Positions 19,123 to 27,936 of a stretch of 64,000 bases of DNA are shown here, piece after piece. A program made the translations under genes and the position numbers. Numbering within the stretch: position 1 is the stretch's first letter; each line of letters begins with the position of its first letter. The stretch is from Alistipes indistinctus YIT 12060 (lineage in GTDB: Bacteria; Bacteroidota; Bacteroidia; Bacteroidales; Rikenellaceae): positions 2,108,001 to 2,172,000 of the forward strand of contig NZ_CP102250.1 of the NCBI RefSeq assembly GCF_025144995.1, written 5' to 3'. Below the pieces are notes generated by a model, which was given only the letters and a program-made list of their open reading frames with translations, searched no databases and was not told the origin of the DNA.

Positions 19123-20952
19123 TTACGCGAGTTGCTGCATTTCGATCAGGTGTGCGTAGATGCCGCCGCGCTCCATCAATTCGTGGTGCGTACCCTGTTC
19201 GGCGATGCGGCCGTGCTCGATCACGATGATCTTGTCGGCGCCCACGATCGTGCTCAGGCGGTGCGCGATTACCAGCGACGTGCGCCCCTTGAGCAGCGAA
19301 CCGAGGGCCTCCTGCACGAGCTTTTCCGATTCGGTATCGAGTGCCGAAGTGGCCTCGTCGAGGATCAGGATGTCGGGGTTTTTGAGCACCGCGCGCGCGA
19401 TGCTGAGGCGCTGGCGCTGCCCGCCGGAGAGCTTCATGCCCCGGTCGCCGACGTTCGTGTCGTAGCCGTGCTCGGTCTCGCGGATAAAACCGTCCGCGTT
19501 GGCCACCCGTGCGGCGGCTTCCACTTCGGCGTCCGTCGCGTCGCGCTTGCCGAGGCGGATGTTGCCCGCGATCGTGTCGTTGAACAGGATCGTCTCCTGC
19601 GTGACGATGCCCATGTGGCTGCGCAGGCTGTCCAGCTGGTATTCGCGCAGGTCGATCCCGTCCACGAAGATCGCACCCGAGGTAACGTCGTAGAAGCGCG
19701 GGATCAGGTCCGAAAGCGTCGATTTGCCGCCGCCCGAGGGCCCTACGAGCGCCACGGTCTCGCCCTTGCGGATCGTGAAGCTGACTGAGTCGATCACCTT
19801 GCGCGAATCGTCGTACGAGAACGACACGTCGCGGAACTCGATACTGTCGCGGAACTGTTCCAGCCGGACGGCTCCCGTCGCTTCGGGGATGCGGCTCTTC
19901 TCGTCGAGCAGTCCCAGCACGCGGTCGCCCGCGGCGATGCCCTGGTTGATGTTGCTGAAGGCGTCGGTGAACGAGCGCACCGGGCGCGTAATCTGTGTGA
20001 AGATGGCGAGGTAGGCGATGAACCCGGCCGCTTCGAGCCGTCCGTCCAGCACGAGGCTGCCGCCGTAGAGCAGCAGCACGGCCGCGGCCGAAATGCCGAG
20101 GAATTCGCTCATCGGCGAAGCGAGCTGCTGGCGCCGCGCCATCGAGCGCGTGATGCGCGAGTAAATATCGTTGATTTTGCGGAATTTACCGGTAATGTAC
20201 CCCGTCGCGTTGTAGCCCTTGACCACTTTGACGCCGGTGAGCGCCTCGTCCAGCAGGCTGGTCATGTCGCCGAAGTTCTCCTGCGCCTGTTTGGCCGACT
20301 TGCGCAGCCGTTTGACGATCGAACCGATGAGCAGTGCCGTGAGCGGCAGGAAGATCGCCGAGAAGATCGTCAGTTCCCACGAGATTTTGACCAGCGCGAT
20401 CATGTAGCCGATAATCAGGAACGGTTCGCGGAAGGCGACCTGCAGCGTGTTGGTGATGCAGAACTGCACGACGGTGACGTCCGAAGTGATCTTCGAGATG
20501 ATGTCGCCCTTGCGTTCGTTGCTGAAGTAGCCCACGTGCAGGCCCATCACGTTGTCGAACACCGCGTTGCGCAGGCGGCGCAGCGTGTGGATCTTCATGT
20601 TTTCGATGGTCCACTGGCCCAGGTAGCGGAACATGTTGCTCAGCAGGGCCGACGAGACGATGAAGATGCTCAGGAAGAGCATCACGTTCATCACCGAGTA
20701 GTCGGGGCCGTAGATTTTGTAGAGCAGGAAGTTGACCAGCCGGTCGAAGTAGTCCATGTTCAGCGCGAAGGCGGGCATCGAGGTGACCTGTGCGATCTGC
20801 TTCGCGGGGTCGAACAGCGAGTTGAGGATCGGGATGATCATCACGAAATTGAACGTGTTGAACAGCGAGTAGAAGAGCGTGTAAAAGAAGTAGGGTATCG
20901 CGTATTTTTCGATCGGTTTGGCGAATCCGAGCAGTCTCCAGTAGGTGTTCAT
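19123..20952 (-). CDS. MsbA-type ABC exporter (permease fused to ATPase)
   Basis: A 609-residue half-transporter. The N-terminal membrane domain has about six hydrophobic segments in residues 20-330. The C-terminal nucleotide-binding domain has Walker A GPSGGGKST (about 402-410), the signature LSGGQ (about 505), Walker B ILILDEATS (about 530) and the H-loop IAHRLST. It should act as a homodimer in the inner membrane. Bacteroidales orthologues are usually annotated as lipid A or multidrug exporters; lipid A-core flipping is plausible, but the sequence alone does not decide. It is transcribed towards the radical SAM gene. Confidence 0.9.
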   Translation of the reverse strand: MNTYWRLLGFAKPIEKYAIPYFFYTLFYSLFNTFNFVMIIPILNSLFDPAKQIAQVTSMPAFALNMDYFDRLVNFLLYKIYGPDYSVMNVMLFLSIFIVSSALLSNMFRYLGQWTIENMKIHTLRRLRNAVFDNVMGLHVGYFSNERKGDIISKITSDVTVVQFCITNTLQVAFREPFLIIGYMIALVKISWELTIFSAIFLPLTALLIGSIVKRLRKSAKQAQENFGDMTSLLDEALTGVKVVKGYNATGYITGKFRKINDIYSRITRSMARRQQLASPMSEFLGISAAAVLLLYGGSLVLDGRLEAAGFIAYLAIFTQITRPVRSFTDAFSNINQGIAAGDRVLGLLDEKSRIPEATGAVRLEQFRDSIEFRDVSFSYDDSRKVIDSVSFTIRKGETVALVGPSGGGKSTLSDLIPRFYDVTSGAIFVDGIDLREYQLDSLRSHMGIVTQETILFNDTIAGNIRLGKRDATDAEVEAAARVANADGFIRETEHGYDTNVGDRGMKLSGGQRQRLSIARAVLKNPDILILDEATSALDTESEKLVQEALGSLLKGRTSLVIAHRLSTIVGADKIIVIEHGRIAEQGTHHELMERGGIYAHLIEMQQLA

Positions 20953-21227
20953 CGGCGGGTGTTTATCGGTTTGTCAGTTCTGTTTTCGTATGTTGTGTTT
21001 TGCTCCGGACGCTGCCTGTACTTTGTCGTTTCGTCCGTATTTTCCCGGTCGTTCCGGGCTTCCGTGCCTTTTTTGCTCTTGTTCCCGGCCTGCTGCCGTC
21101 ATGCGAGCTCCCGGTCTTTGCGGTTGTTTTCGGGCCCGGCTTCACGTTCGCCCCGGCCCGCGGCACACCGCCCCGCACCATCGCCGCCGTCCTGCCGGGG
21201 GGAGAGACGCTCCGGGACACTCAGTCG

Positions 21228-21235
21228 CAAAAGTA
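21228..21235 (-). promoter_or_regulatory. -7 element for the ABC exporter gene
   Basis: Minus-strand TACTTTTG, a perfect TAnnTTTG. It predicts a start near 21221 and a leader of about 270 nt. The leader (20953-21221) has no gene. Confidence 0.5.
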
Positions 21236-21298
21236 ATCCAAAATCGGGATAACCCCCGAGAATTTCGGACGAAAGGAGCCGTTTTCCCTCGATTTTGT

Positions 21299-21306
21299 TA
21301 ATTTTG
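21299..21306 (+). promoter_or_regulatory. -7 element for trpS
   Basis: TAATTTTG, a perfect TAnnTTTG, 36 bases before the trpS ATG. It predicts a start near 21313. The upstream element is not clear. It is divergent from the ABC exporter promoter. Confidence 0.5.
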
Positions 21307-21342
21307 TGGAACAAAATACCAATCAGACTCTTTTTCACCACT

Positions 21343-22332
21343 ATGGAAACAGTACTAAGCGGCATCCGTTCGACCGGCCGGCTGCACCTGGGCAACTACT
21401 TCGGGGCCCTGCGCAATTTCGTCAAGATGCAGCACACCGACCGGTGTTTCTTTTTCATTGCCGACTACCACTCGCTGACCACCCATCCCGATCCCAAAGC
21501 GCTGCACGGCAACGTGAAGAACGTGCTGGCGGAGTACCTCGCCGCCGGCCTCGATCCCGAGGTGGCGACGATCTATATCCAGAGCGACGTGCCGCAGGTG
21601 GCCGAGCTGTCGCTGCTGCTGAGCATGCACGCCTACATCGGCGAGCTGGAGCGCACCGCTTCGTTCAAGGATAAAATCCGCAAACAGCCCGAAAACGTCA
21701 ACGCGGGGCTGTTGTGCTACCCGGTGCTGATGGCCGCCGACATCCTGCTGCACCGCGCCACGCGCGTACCGGTGGGCAAGGACCAGGAGCAGCACCTCGA
21801 ACTGACGCGCCGCTTCGCGCGCCGCTTCAACCAGATTTACGGCACCGAGTTCTTCCCCGAGAGCCAGCCTTACAACTTCGGCGAGGCGTCGGTCAAGATT
21901 CCGGGCCTCGACGGCACCGGCAAGATGGGCAAGTCCGAGGGTAACGGCATCTTCCTCTCCGATCCGGACGAGGTGATCCGCAAGAAGGTGATGAAGGCGG
22001 TGACCGACAGCGGCCCGACGGCTCCCGACAGTCCGATGCCGGAGGTGATCGCGAACCTGTTCACGATCATGAAGGCCGTTTCGACCCCCGATACCGTCGA
22101 GCACTTTACAGGGCTTTGGAACCGCTGCGAAATCCGTTACGGCGACCTGAAGAAGCAGTTGGCCGAAGATATTATCAAGACCGTGGCGCCGATCCGCGCG
22201 AACATCGGCGACATTCTCGCCGACGACGCTTACCTGCACAAGGTGGCTTCGATGGGGGCGGAGAGGGCGCGCGCGAGTGCCGACCGGACCGTTTCGCAGG
22301 TGCGCGAGATCATGGGCATTACGCGGTTTTAG
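21343..22332 (+). CDS. trpS: tryptophanyl-tRNA synthetase
   Basis: Charges tRNA-Trp. I use ATG 21343 (METVLSGIRSTGRLHLGNYFG), giving 329 residues; the upstream in-frame ATG at 21295 precedes the predicted transcript start. Class I motifs are present: the HIGH-like HLGN near residue 15 and the KMSKS-like KMGKS (GTGKMGKSEGN) near 195. The ARRFNQIYGTEFF region and the length fit bacterial TrpS. Confidence 0.96.
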   Translation: METVLSGIRSTGRLHLGNYFGALRNFVKMQHTDRCFFFIADYHSLTTHPDPKALHGNVKNVLAEYLAAGLDPEVATIYIQSDVPQVAELSLLLSMHAYIGELERTASFKDKIRKQPENVNAGLLCYPVLMAADILLHRATRVPVGKDQEQHLELTRRFARRFNQIYGTEFFPESQPYNFGEASVKIPGLDGTGKMGKSEGNGIFLSDPDEVIRKKVMKAVTDSGPTAPDSPMPEVIANLFTIMKAVSTPDTVEHFTGLWNRCEIRYGDLKKQLAEDIIKTVAPIRANIGDILADDAYLHKVASMGAERARASADRTVSQVREIMGITRF

Positions 22333-22399
22333 CGGCTCCTGATCCTTCGGATTCGTGCTTCGCGGTCGAAAGGACAGCGGGCGGTAACGGACAGCCCTG

Positions 22400-22558
22400 C
22401 TTCGGCGTTGCGGTCCTCCGGCTGCGAAACCGGTTTACCTGCCGAGGCTTTGCTTTCACTGCACGCCCGGAATTACAGTTCCGGTTCGTGCGGACGTTCG
22501 GCAAACCCGAGCAGGTGCCAAACCTTGTTTCTAACGCCGGAGGACCGCAATGCCGAAG
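22400..22558. repeat. 159-bp imperfect inverted repeat with 22-bp ends
   Basis: The ends 22400-22421 and 22537-22558 are inverted copies with one mismatch in 22. Inside, the arms stay partly complementary, and the centre has CCGGAA/TTCCGG (22467-22484) flanked by CACG/CGTG. The whole segment can fold into one long hairpin. The trinucleotide CTG flanks both ends, which could be a target duplication or chance. It may be a MITE-like element or a decayed repeat. The rest of the trpS-ClC spacer (22333-22724) shows no gene. Confidence 0.55.
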
Positions 22559-22724
22559 CTGATACGAATTCCCGCCTGTACCGGGCCGCCACCCCGAAGG
22601 AGGCACACCCGAAAGGCAGATCTGCACCCGGCAACCAAGCGCACCCGGAAGAGAGGCCTGCGCCACGGATTGGGATAAGAAATGTACCGCGCAAGACGCG
22701 CCGGTGCAAGATGCAACAGTAGAG

Positions 22725-24521
22725 ATGAGTTATTCCACCAGAGGGACATACCGGCGGCTCGGGCTGCTGTACCGCTACCTGATCGTGGCGACGAAGCGGC
22801 TCTCGCAGAAGCAGCTGATGATTCTGCTGGCCGTCGTCGTCGGGCTCGCCGCAGGCTTCGCGACCTACCTTTTCGAAGGGTTGCTGGTGTTGGTGCGCAC
22901 CGGGCTGACCAGTTGGCTGGCGATCGACACGGCCAGCCCGCTCTACCTGGTCTACCCGATCATCGGCGTGATCCTCGCGACGCTTTTCGTGCGCTACTGG
23001 GTGCGCGACGACATCTCCGAAGGGGTGACGCGCGTACTCTATGCGATGAGCAAAAAGGGCTCCCGCATCAAGCCGCACAACTGCTATACGTCGGTGGTGG
23101 CCAGCGCGACGACTATCGGTTTCGGCGGTTCGGTCGGCCCCGAGGCGCCGATCGTGCTGACCGGTTCGGCCATCGGCTCGAACATCGGCCAGTTCATGCG
23201 GCTCAACTACCGGGACATCACGCTGCTGCTCTGCTGCGGTGCGGCGGGCGCCCTTTCGGCCGTGTTCAAGGCGCCGATCACGGGCGTCGTCTTCGTGCTC
23301 GAAATCCTGATGCTCGACATTACGGTGAGCTCGATCATCCCGCTGCTCATTTCGACGGTCACGGCCACCTCGCTGATGTTTTTCCTCAACGGCTTCGAGC
23401 CTGTTTTCAGCATCGAGATCAAGACCTTCAGCCTGCACAACATCCCGTTCTACGTCGTCCTGGGCACGCTGTGCGGGTTCATGTCGTACTACTTCACACG
23501 CATCAATACGGCTATCGGCGGCGCGTTTGCCCGCCTCAGGACTCTGGGGCGCAAATGGCTCGTGGGCGGCGTGGTGATCGGCCTGCTGATCTTTATTTTC
23601 CCGCCCCTTTACGGCGAAGGGTACGAGGCGATGGTCGACCTGATGCACGGCAACATCGATGCGCTGTTCGACAATTCGATGTTCTTCTCCTACCGCCACA
23701 TCGGGTGGCTCGTGGCGCTCTACCTGGTCGCGACGCTCTTCTTCAAGGTGGTGGCGATGGCCGCCACGACCGCCGCCGGCGGGGTGGGGGGCACCTTCGC
23801 GCCGTCGCTCTTCGTCGGCGCGTTCACCGGCGCTTCGGCCGCCTTTATCCTCGACACCTATTTCGGTTTCGATGTCCCGATCGTCTCGTTCACGCTGGTG
23901 GGCATGGCGGGGGTGATGTCCGGCGTGATGAAGGCTCCGCTCACGTCGATCTTCCTGATCGCCGAACTGACCAACGGCTACTCGCTTTTCGTTCCGCTGA
24001 TGCTCACGTCGGCCGTTTCGTTCGGTATCAGCTACTATTTCGAACCCTATTCGATCTATACGAAAAAACTCTACCAGAGCGGCGAGCTGCTCACGCACAA
24101 CAAAGACCGTTCGGTGCTGGTCTTCCTCGACCTGAAGCGGCTGATGGAGACCGATTTCCACCCGGTGACGATGGACACGACCCTGGGCGACGTGGTGCGT
24201 CTCATCTCGTCGGTGCGTCGCAATATCTTCCCGGTGGTGAGCCGCGACGGGGTGCTGCTGGGGGTCGTCCAGCTCGACGACCTGCGGGCGGATATGTTCG
24301 ACCCGGCCAAGTACGATACGAAGATCGACGCCTACATGATCCCGCCGCCCGACGTGGTCTATCCCAACGAGCAGATGGGCAGCGTACTCGATGCGTTCGA
24401 GCAGTCGAAGGCGTGGATGCTTCCGGTGATCGACAGCGACCGGCACTACCTCGGCTTTATCTCCAAGTCGCGCATCCTGGCGGCCTACCGCGACCAGCTG
24501 GTCGCGATCAGCGAAGAGTAA
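22725..24521 (+). CDS. ClC-family chloride channel/transporter with CBS domains
   Basis: I use ATG 22725 (MSYSTRGTYRRLG), 598 residues; a GTG 21 bases upstream is possible. The ClC core spans about residues 35-440 with many membrane segments. The selectivity-filter motifs are visible: GSVGPE at 135-140 (the GKEGP-type loop) and GGVGGTFAPSLFVGA (the GxFxP-type loop) near 353-367. Two CBS domains follow (about 465-525 and 530-598), which in this family bind nucleotides and tune gating. Whether it is a channel or a chloride/proton antiporter cannot be told by eye. It is inner-membrane located. Confidence 0.92.
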   Translation: MSYSTRGTYRRLGLLYRYLIVATKRLSQKQLMILLAVVVGLAAGFATYLFEGLLVLVRTGLTSWLAIDTASPLYLVYPIIGVILATLFVRYWVRDDISEGVTRVLYAMSKKGSRIKPHNCYTSVVASATTIGFGGSVGPEAPIVLTGSAIGSNIGQFMRLNYRDITLLLCCGAAGALSAVFKAPITGVVFVLEILMLDITVSSIIPLLISTVTATSLMFFLNGFEPVFSIEIKTFSLHNIPFYVVLGTLCGFMSYYFTRINTAIGGAFARLRTLGRKWLVGGVVIGLLIFIFPPLYGEGYEAMVDLMHGNIDALFDNSMFFSYRHIGWLVALYLVATLFFKVVAMAATTAAGGVGGTFAPSLFVGAFTGASAAFILDTYFGFDVPIVSFTLVGMAGVMSGVMKAPLTSIFLIAELTNGYSLFVPLMLTSAVSFGISYYFEPYSIYTKKLYQSGELLTHNKDRSVLVFLDLKRLMETDFHPVTMDTTLGDVVRLISSVRRNIFPVVSRDGVLLGVVQLDDLRADMFDPAKYDTKIDAYMIPPPDVVYPNEQMGSVLDAFEQSKAWMLPVIDSDRHYLGFISKSRILAAYRDQLVAISEE

Positions 24522-24626
24522 CCGCGCGTTTGTCGTCGCGTTCCCGTATCCTTCTTGGCTTGTCGTTGCCCCTCTCTCGCTTGCCTTGTATCGTCCTGCC
24601 GCCGTGCATCCGGTCGTTCCGCCCTC

Positions 24627-24656
24627 AATAAAAAACCGGCTCCCGAAGGAGCCGGC
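24627..24656 (-). terminator. terminator downstream of the AraC-type regulator
   Basis: Arms CCGGCTCC and GGAGCCGG around CGAA. On the minus strand the hairpin is followed by TTTTTTATT, so it serves the regulator gene transcribed leftward. It lies about 125 bases beyond that stop codon. Confidence 0.85.
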
Positions 24657-24780
24657 ATACAAACAAGGCGGTTACTCTGAACAATCAGACAGAGTAAATA
24701 TAGCCCGGAAATTCCGGTTTTGCAAGTCCGGGAAGCATTTTTCCGGAACTAACCCGCGCGGCACAGCATCCCGCCCGGGG

Positions 24781-25764
24781 TTATACGTCTGCCGGGAAGG
24801 TTTTTTTGTCGTGCGCCTGGGCCCGGATTTCCGCATCCGGCTCGCCGTCGCGTTCCGCCGGAATGTCCCGTGGCCCGGCGCCGTCTTCGGCTATGCTCTG
24901 CTGGTGGCGGTTCCGGTAGGCGGCGGGCGTCATGCCGTACTCCTTTTTGAAAAGTTTGATGAAGTGCGACGTGTTCGGGAAGTTGCACGCGAGGCCGATC
25001 TCCGAGATCGACTTGTTGGTCGAGATCAGTAGCAGGCGCGAGTGCATCAGCCGCTGGCGGATGAACCATTTGTGCGGCGGCTCGAAAAAGTGCTTGCGGA
25101 ACTCCTTCTTGAACGAGGTGAGGCTCCGGTTGCATTTGGCCGCCAGTTCCTCGATCGAAATATCCGTGAAGATGCTGTTGTGCACGATCTGTTCGAAGTT
25201 CTCCTTGGTCAGGTCCATGTTGCTCAGGATTTTGCTTTTGAGGCAGCACTCGCCCTGCGACAGGATCAGGTAGACCAGTTCGGTGAGCTTCAGGTGGACG
25301 GCCGTGTCGTCGTCGGCGAACAGGTTGTCGCGCAGTCCGGCATTGATCGTGGAGAAGAAGTTTTTCAGCGCGGGCCATCCCGGGGCCACGACGTGCGACT
25401 GCTTTTCGCATTCGGGACAGCTGTGGTCGTTGGTGATCGCCAACTGGTAGGTCAGGCTCAGGTTGTTGAGGATCCTGGCGAGTTGTTCCGAGGTGTAGTA
25501 GAAGACCACCTGCTCGAAATTCCTGCTGCCGGTGGGAACGTCCTCGGTGTAGTGGGTTCCGGCACTGAGGTAGAAGACCTCGCCCGCGCCTACCGCATGG
25601 CGCACGTCGCCGTAGTAGATGTATTTGGTGCCGCGCCGTACATAGCCTATGCAGTGCCTTGTCAGCGTGTGCGACTGGATTCCGATGCGCGAAGGCTGGA
25701 CATACTTGACCACCGTCGGCTGCTGCGGGACCGGGGGAATGGATTTGGGGAGGTGCTTTGGCAT
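24781..25764 (-). CDS. AraC-family transcriptional regulator
   Basis: A 327-residue regulator. The N-terminal part (about 25-130) is a cupin-like ligand domain (VGAGEVFYLSAGTHYTEDVP). The C-terminal part (about 185-292) holds the double helix-turn-helix: SIEELAAKCNRSLTSFKKEFRK and ISEIGLACNFPNTSHFIKLFKKEYGMTPAAYR. A CPEC motif lies in the middle (NDHSCPECEKQ) and might bind metal or respond to redox; that is inference. The last 35 residues are acidic and polar and probably disordered. It is divergent from bioA across a 505-base spacer, but nothing shows that it controls bioA. Confidence 0.9.
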   Translation of the reverse strand: MPKHLPKSIPPVPQQPTVVKYVQPSRIGIQSHTLTRHCIGYVRRGTKYIYYGDVRHAVGAGEVFYLSAGTHYTEDVPTGSRNFEQVVFYYTSEQLARILNNLSLTYQLAITNDHSCPECEKQSHVVAPGWPALKNFFSTINAGLRDNLFADDDTAVHLKLTELVYLILSQGECCLKSKILSNMDLTKENFEQIVHNSIFTDISIEELAAKCNRSLTSFKKEFRKHFFEPPHKWFIRQRLMHSRLLLISTNKSISEIGLACNFPNTSHFIKLFKKEYGMTPAAYRNRHQQSIAEDGAGPRDIPAERDGEPDAEIRAQAHDKKTFPADV

Positions 25765-25849
25765 ATTCTCGAACTTTTTATTTTACGACGTGGGAGCGAC
25801 TGCTTTGACCGGAACCCGGGGAGAAACCGGGCAGCAACAGGGTGTACGG

Positions 25850-25881
25850 CAAATATACAATGCAAGATTTGAAATTACAAT
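25850..25881 (-). promoter_or_regulatory. promoter of the AraC-type regulator
   Basis: On the minus strand: an ATTG upstream element (25881-25878), 20 bp, then a perfect TATATTTG (25857-25850). The predicted start is near 25843, giving a leader of about 80 nt. Confidence 0.65.
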
Positions 25882-26026
25882 ATAATATTTATATATTTTA
25901 ATATTCTATTTAAACCCCGGAACTGTCAAAAACGATGCAAAATCCATTGTCTATAGTTTCTATTTACGTAAAGTGCGTATCCGAAAAATGTTTTCCGGGA
26001 CACTTCCGGCAATGGGATCCGGCACG

Positions 26027-26058
26027 TTTGCGGTATCTCGGGAAAATGGCTACTTTTG
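26027..26058 (+). promoter_or_regulatory. promoter of bioA
   Basis: TTTG at 26027-26030, exactly 20 bp, and TACTTTTG at 26051-26058: a perfect match to the Bacteroidetes consensus. The predicted start is near 26065, giving a long leader of about 205 nt before bioA. Confidence 0.7.
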
Positions 26059-26222
26059 CCGTTGTCGCGCTGTGTTTATCGTGGCTGTAAAGCCCTGCCG
26101 CTGCCGCCCTGCCGCAGGCTCCGGTCCTTTCGGCCTCCCGTACCGCCGCCGGCGTCCGCGCATTCCCTGCTTTTTTGCGCCCCGGTCCGGAAATTCCGTC
26201 GCTCCGGCGCCACTAATATAAC

Positions 26223-26252
26223 AAAACGTTCGTACAATACCATAAAACGTTC
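26223..26252 (+). promoter_or_regulatory. paired direct repeat just upstream of bioA
   Basis: AAAACGTTC occurs at 26223-26231 and 26244-26252, 21 bp apart (two helical turns). The similarity extends 3' as AAAACGTTCnnACAAnnCC. It lies 18-47 bases before the bioA start codon, in the leader. It may be a repressor site or an RNA element; the binding factor is unknown. Confidence 0.45.
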
Positions 26253-26269
26253 AAACAACCCAAGCCGAT

Positions 26270-27562
26270 ATGGAACCCGAAACCCTTTCCGAACTGCTCT
26301 CGTTCGACCGCGAACACCTGTGGCATCCTTATACCTCGATGGCCGATCCGCTGCCGGTCTATCCCGTGGCGCGCGCCGAAGGGGTGTGGATCGAGCTCGG
26401 TGACGGCCGCCGGCTGATCGACGGCATGTCGTCGTGGTGGTCGGCCGTGCACGGCTATAATCATCCGGCGCTCAACGCTGCCGCACAAGCCCAGCTGCGG
26501 GAGATGTCGCACGTGATGTTCGGCGGCTTCACGCACCGTCCCGCCGTCGACCTGGCCCGCCGCCTGCTGCGGCTGGCGCCCGCGGGGCTCGAAAAGATCT
26601 TCTACTGCGATTCGGGCTCGGTAGCCGTCGAGGTGGCCGTCAAAATGGCGATGCAGTACATGTACGCGCAGGGCACGCCGCAGAAGAACACGCTCGCCAC
26701 GATACGCAGCGGCTACCACGGTGATACGTGGCACGCGATGTCGGTGTGCGATCCGGTCACCGGCATGCACTCGCTCTTTTCGGGCCGCCTGCCGATCCAG
26801 CACTTCGTGCCGCGTCCGGAGGTGCGTTTCGGCGCGGAGTGGGACGAACGGGACTTCGCCCCGATGGCCGAACTGCTCGAGCGCCACCACGACACGCTGG
26901 CGGCCGTGATCCTCGAACCCGTCGTGCAGGGTGCGGGCGGCATGTGGTTTTACCACCCGGAGTACCTGCGCCGCCTGCGCGAGGCGTGCGACCGTTACGG
27001 CGTCCTGCTGATCGCCGACGAAATCGCGACCGGGTTCGGCCGCACGGGCCGCATGTTCGCCTGCGAGTGGGCCGGCATCACGCCCGACATCCTGTGCGTA
27101 GGCAAGGCGCTGACGGGCGGTTACCTCTCCTTCGCCGCCGTGCTGGCTACGGATCGTGTGGCGCAGACCATTTCGGCGGGCGATCCGTCCGAGTTCATGC
27201 ACGGGCCCACCTTCATGGGCAACCCGCTCGCCTGCGCGGTGGCCGGCGCGTCGCTGCGGCTGCTGGAAGAGAACTCCCCGCTGCCGCGCATCGCCGAAAT
27301 CGAGGCGCTGCTCGGCCGGCTGCTCGCTCCTGCGCGCCAGTGGCCGCAGGTGGCCGACGTGCGTGTGCTGGGCGCGATCGGTGTCGTCGAGATGCGTCGC
27401 CCGGTGGATATGGCGACATTGCAGCGGCGCTTCGTCGAAGAGGGTATCTGGGTGCGCCCGTTCGGGCGGCTGGTTTACCTGATGCCTCCCTTCGTCATCC
27501 GGGACAACGAACTGGAAGCACTCGCCCGCGGCCTGCTGAAGGTGATTTCGGAAGTGGAATAA
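26270..27562 (+). CDS. bioA: adenosylmethionine-8-amino-7-oxononanoate aminotransferase
   Basis: Transfers the amino group of SAM to KAPA, making DAPA in biotin synthesis; PLP-dependent, cytoplasmic. The 430-residue protein shows BioA-specific features: HLWHPYTSM near residue 17, the substrate-site segment [14 protein letters not shown] near 55-68, and [11 protein letters not shown]. The PLP lysine is K279 ([10 protein letters not shown]) and the Asp of the [12 protein letters not shown] motif is present. No other bio genes are in the window, so the pathway is split or incomplete here. Confidence 0.95.
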   Translation: MEPETLSELLSFDREHLWHPYTSMADPLPVYPVARAEGVWIELGDGRRLIDGMSSWWSAVHGYNHPALNAAAQAQLREMSHVMFGGFTHRPAVDLARRLLRLAPAGLEKIFYCDSGSVAVEVAVKMAMQYMYAQGTPQKNTLATIRSGYHGDTWHAMSVCDPVTGMHSLFSGRLPIQHFVPRPEVRFGAEWDERDFAPMAELLERHHDTLAAVILEPVVQGAGGMWFYHPEYLRRLREACDRYGVLLIADEIATGFGRTGRMFACEWAGITPDILCVGKALTGGYLSFAAVLATDRVAQTISAGDPSEFMHGPTFMGNPLACAVAGASLRLLEENSPLPRIAEIEALLGRLLAPARQWPQVADVRVLGAIGVVEMRRPVDMATLQRRFVEEGIWVRPFGRLVYLMPPFVIRDNELEALARGLLKVISEVE

Positions 27563-27606
27563 CTCCAGGGTAGATCTTCCGTCCTCCGTTGCAGGGGGGC
27601 TTTTCG

Positions 27607-27632
27607 GAACCCCGGCGCATGCGCCGGGGTTC
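27607..27632. terminator. perfect palindrome between bioA and mnmA
   Basis: A 26-base perfect inverted repeat with arms GAACCCCGGCGC and GCGCCGGGGTTC. T-runs are weak on both sides. Its position 44 bases after bioA, between convergent genes, suggests a transcription stop. Confidence 0.6.
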
Positions 27633-27936
27633 TCTGTTGCCGTATGTCGTATTTTCGTGTGCCTGTACGCGTTTGCGTTTGGTCCTGTTCCGGTATCTTG
27701 TCCTGTGTTTTGCGGGGGGCACCCCTCTTTCCATGTGCCGTTTCCGTGCCGCAGTGTGCGGTACCGGTATTTCGGCGTCCCGTCCTGTATTGCTGCGCGC
27801 AGCTTTTGCGTGGCGGGATGCCGTCCTTTTACGCTCCCGTGTTTCGGGTTCGGGTGTCCGGGTGGCTGTTCGTATGTTTTTGTACGCCGTATCCGGCGCG
27901 CCCCTTTCCGTCTTTTGGATGGCTTTCGGTCCGGTC
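27633..27936. other. spacer between convergent bioA and mnmA
   Basis: Strongly T/G/C-biased, A-poor low-complexity sequence on the + strand. I see no gene, promoter or terminator in it. Confidence 0.4.
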
